Below, piece by piece: positions 62,832 to 64,000 of a stretch of DNA of 64,000 nucleotides (position 1 is its first letter; each line of letters begins with the position of its first letter). Source of the DNA: Blastomussa wellsi (taxonomy: Eukaryota > Cnidaria > Anthozoa > Scleractinia > Plerogyridae). The position numbers were made by a program, and so were the translations under genes. The notes under the pieces are model-generated. The model was not told the DNA's origin, did not search any database, and was given only the letters and a program-made list of their open reading frames with translations. Location: the NCBI GenBank assembly GCA_947652115.1, contig OX393563.1:28615603-28679602 (forward strand), in the 5' to 3' direction.

Positions 62832-64000
62832 TTAAAAATGTACACTAAAGGCCCAGAGGTCTCCTGGGATCCCCGGATGAGGAATCCATCCTTGTTTGGA
62901 AGGTGACAGCAATGCTCCAACTTTCCCTTTAACTGCTAATTTACGCGATTTTCTGGCATTATTTCGGACAAGAGGCCACCAATACTTTTTTGGGTAAACA
63001 TCCAAGGTTATAATCGTGGACGATCGCCTATGAAATTTCAGAAAACGCAGAACAGATCCCATCAGGGAAAGAGGCGGGAAAACATAAGGATGGTCCAAAA
63101 ACGGGGCTCCACTAGATAGGTCTTGCGCAAAAAGATTAACACCGGACGATTGTGGTGACGGGCGGGGCGTGAAGTGCGGTAAGGGCGAACCATCTTGGTC
63201 TGTCATCGCATTCGAGTCAAGTGCCATCAAGTCACATGTGTGTCCCCTTGGACCACCAAACTCTTGTTGTATCTTTTCCCATAACTCCGGGTGAAGTTTG
63301 CTATCAAGGGTTGTCAGACGGCGAGAGGGTGCATCTGCCTCATTTTCATTCGATGGGACGTACATCAAATGGAGGGCAATATTATACTTTGTAGTCGTGA
63401 GAAATAGCTTCTTTATTGCCCTATTCAAAGACATACTCCTACCCCCTTGTCTTTGCCAGGAGTGAACTACAGCCAGATTATCAACGAAGCCATCTACCCA
63501 TGCGTTCTTTAAGGAGTCAGAGAAAGAAAGAAGGACCTTATCGAGTGCCAGTGCCTCCTTCACAGAAATATCGAACCCTTGTTCTTCCTCCAACCAGTAA
63601 TCAGAGACCTGCACCGTACGATCACTCAGGGTAACTGAACCTCCCCAACCTGAAGCTGAGGCATCTGTTGCTAAGGAGATGCGGATATGGCGTTCATCTC
63701 TCCAGGGGAGTGGGTCATCCCATGAGCGAAGAAAAAGCCATTGTGAGATTTCCTCTTTCAGCGCTCCATGCAACTTAATGGGTTTAGATGTGCGCAGACC
63801 CCTGGAAATTGCACTATTCATCTCCCTGGTATAGAGAAGAGCTCCTGGCACCACCAATGAAAAGGAGACACATTTACCCACCAAACGCTGCAGGCTTTTG
63901 ACTGATACCATCGAGCAGGCCAGGGTTCGTTCAATCAGACTAAGAAACTTTTCCCTTTTTGCCGGGATAAGGAGAAAAACCTCTCGAGTGGAGTCGGATA
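62832..64000 (-). CDS. Reverse transcriptase C-terminus and RNase H of DIRS-order element, partial
   Basis: The frame is open at the right edge, and the residues before the first Met (REVFLLIPAKREKFLSLIER) continue the RT thumb-like region. LQRLVGKCVSFSLVVPGALL and YTREMNSAI form a block found in DIRS and Ngaro polymerases. RNase H residues are visible: Asp in LATDASASGWGGSV, Glu in VKEALALDKVL, Asp in GFVDNLAVVHSWQ and Asp in NENEADAPSRRL. The C-terminal HPYVFPPLSLMGSVLRFL and KKYWWPLV phrase is also typical. The stop lies at 62832, 181 bp before the recombinase exon. The spacer has a possible GT donor near 62840. Confidence 0.9.
   Translation of the reverse strand, partial: SDSTREVFLLIPAKREKFLSLIERTLACSMVSVKSLQRLVGKCVSFSLVVPGALLYTREMNSAISRGLRTSKPIKLHGALKEEISQWLFLRSWDDPLPWRDERHIRISLATDASASGWGGSVTLSDRTVQVSDYWLEEEQGFDISVKEALALDKVLLSFSDSLKNAWVDGFVDNLAVVHSWQRQGGRSMSLNRAIKKLFLTTTKYNIALHLMYVPSNENEADAPSRRLTTLDSKLHPELWEKIQQEFGGPRGHTCDLMALDSNAMTDQDGSPLPHFTPRPSPQSSGVNLFAQDLSSGAPFLDHPYVFPPLSLMGSVLRFLKFHRRSSTIITLDVYPKKYWWPLVRNNARKSRKLAVKGKVGALLSPSKQGWIPHPGIPGDLWAFSVHF

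Larger units (their letters stand above)
61296..64000 (-). mobile_element. DIRS-order retrotransposon, 3' part
   Basis: A reverse transcriptase/RNase H frame, open through the right edge, is followed by a tyrosine recombinase on the same strand. This pairing is specific to DIRS-order elements (DIRS, Ngaro, PAT). Both frames are intact in the window, so the copy may be recent. Terminal repeats were not identified. Confidence 0.88.

Overview
This is eukaryotic, animal nuclear DNA: AT-rich, with intron-rich conserved genes separated by dense interspersed repeats. The gene content (Rabconnectin-3/DMXL, DTWD2, synaptotagmin-like proteins, a COUP-TF nuclear receptor, an intronless rhodopsin-like GPCR) together with DIRS-order retrotransposons, many fold-back elements and tRNA-headed SINEs fits an anthozoan cnidarian, most likely a stony coral. 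The phylum is an inference from gene and repeat style; no species can be named from the sequence alone.

Layout. 1-19.9 kb, minus strand: the 5' three quarters of a DMXL1/2 (Rabconnectin-3 alpha) gene; 21 coding exons can be placed and the 3' end lies outside the window. 19.87-20.06 kb: a 191 bp head-to-head promoter holding YY1-like motifs. 20.06-25.9 kb, plus strand: DTWD2, a tRNA-uridine aminocarboxypropyltransferase, complete in 7 exons. 27.2-28.4 kb, minus strand: an intronless 421 aa protein of unknown function with a C-terminal glycine-zipper hydrophobic region. 32.7-39.3 kb (minus, 6 exons, 548 aa) and 44.6-48.6 kb (plus, 5 exons, 430 aa): two divergent synaptotagmin-like genes, head to head. 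50.8-56.5 kb, minus strand: a complete 3-exon COUP-TF/NR2F-type nuclear receptor whose second intron carries a 3 kb mobile element. 59.0-59.9 kb, minus strand: an intronless class A GPCR. 61.3-64.0 kb, minus strand: the RNase H and tyrosine-recombinase end of a DIRS-order retrotransposon that runs out of the window.

For the two synaptotagmin-like genes, the receptor and DTWD2, splice phases were followed through every junction and give uninterrupted reading frames. For DMXL a few small exon ends remain approximate.

The most unusual object is the element at 51461-54436. Its terminal repeats are split: reading the minus strand they run a1 - gag ORF - b1 a2 - b2, the arrangement of Ngaro/PAT-type DIRS elements that pass through a circular intermediate. 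It has kept only a two-exon zinc-knuckle gag-like ORF, with a 13-unit, about 70 bp minisatellite inside the gag intron; no reverse transcriptase or recombinase is seen. A recombinase-bearing DIRS element lies 7 kb away, although their terminal sequences do not visibly match. Other points of interest are an internally duplicated exon in the minus-strand synaptotagmin-like gene, an intronic tandem duplication that copies a DMXL 3' splice site, FDWS-motif repeats in DMXL, a three-copy repeat with a hammerhead-like core, and about ten independent fold-back elements.
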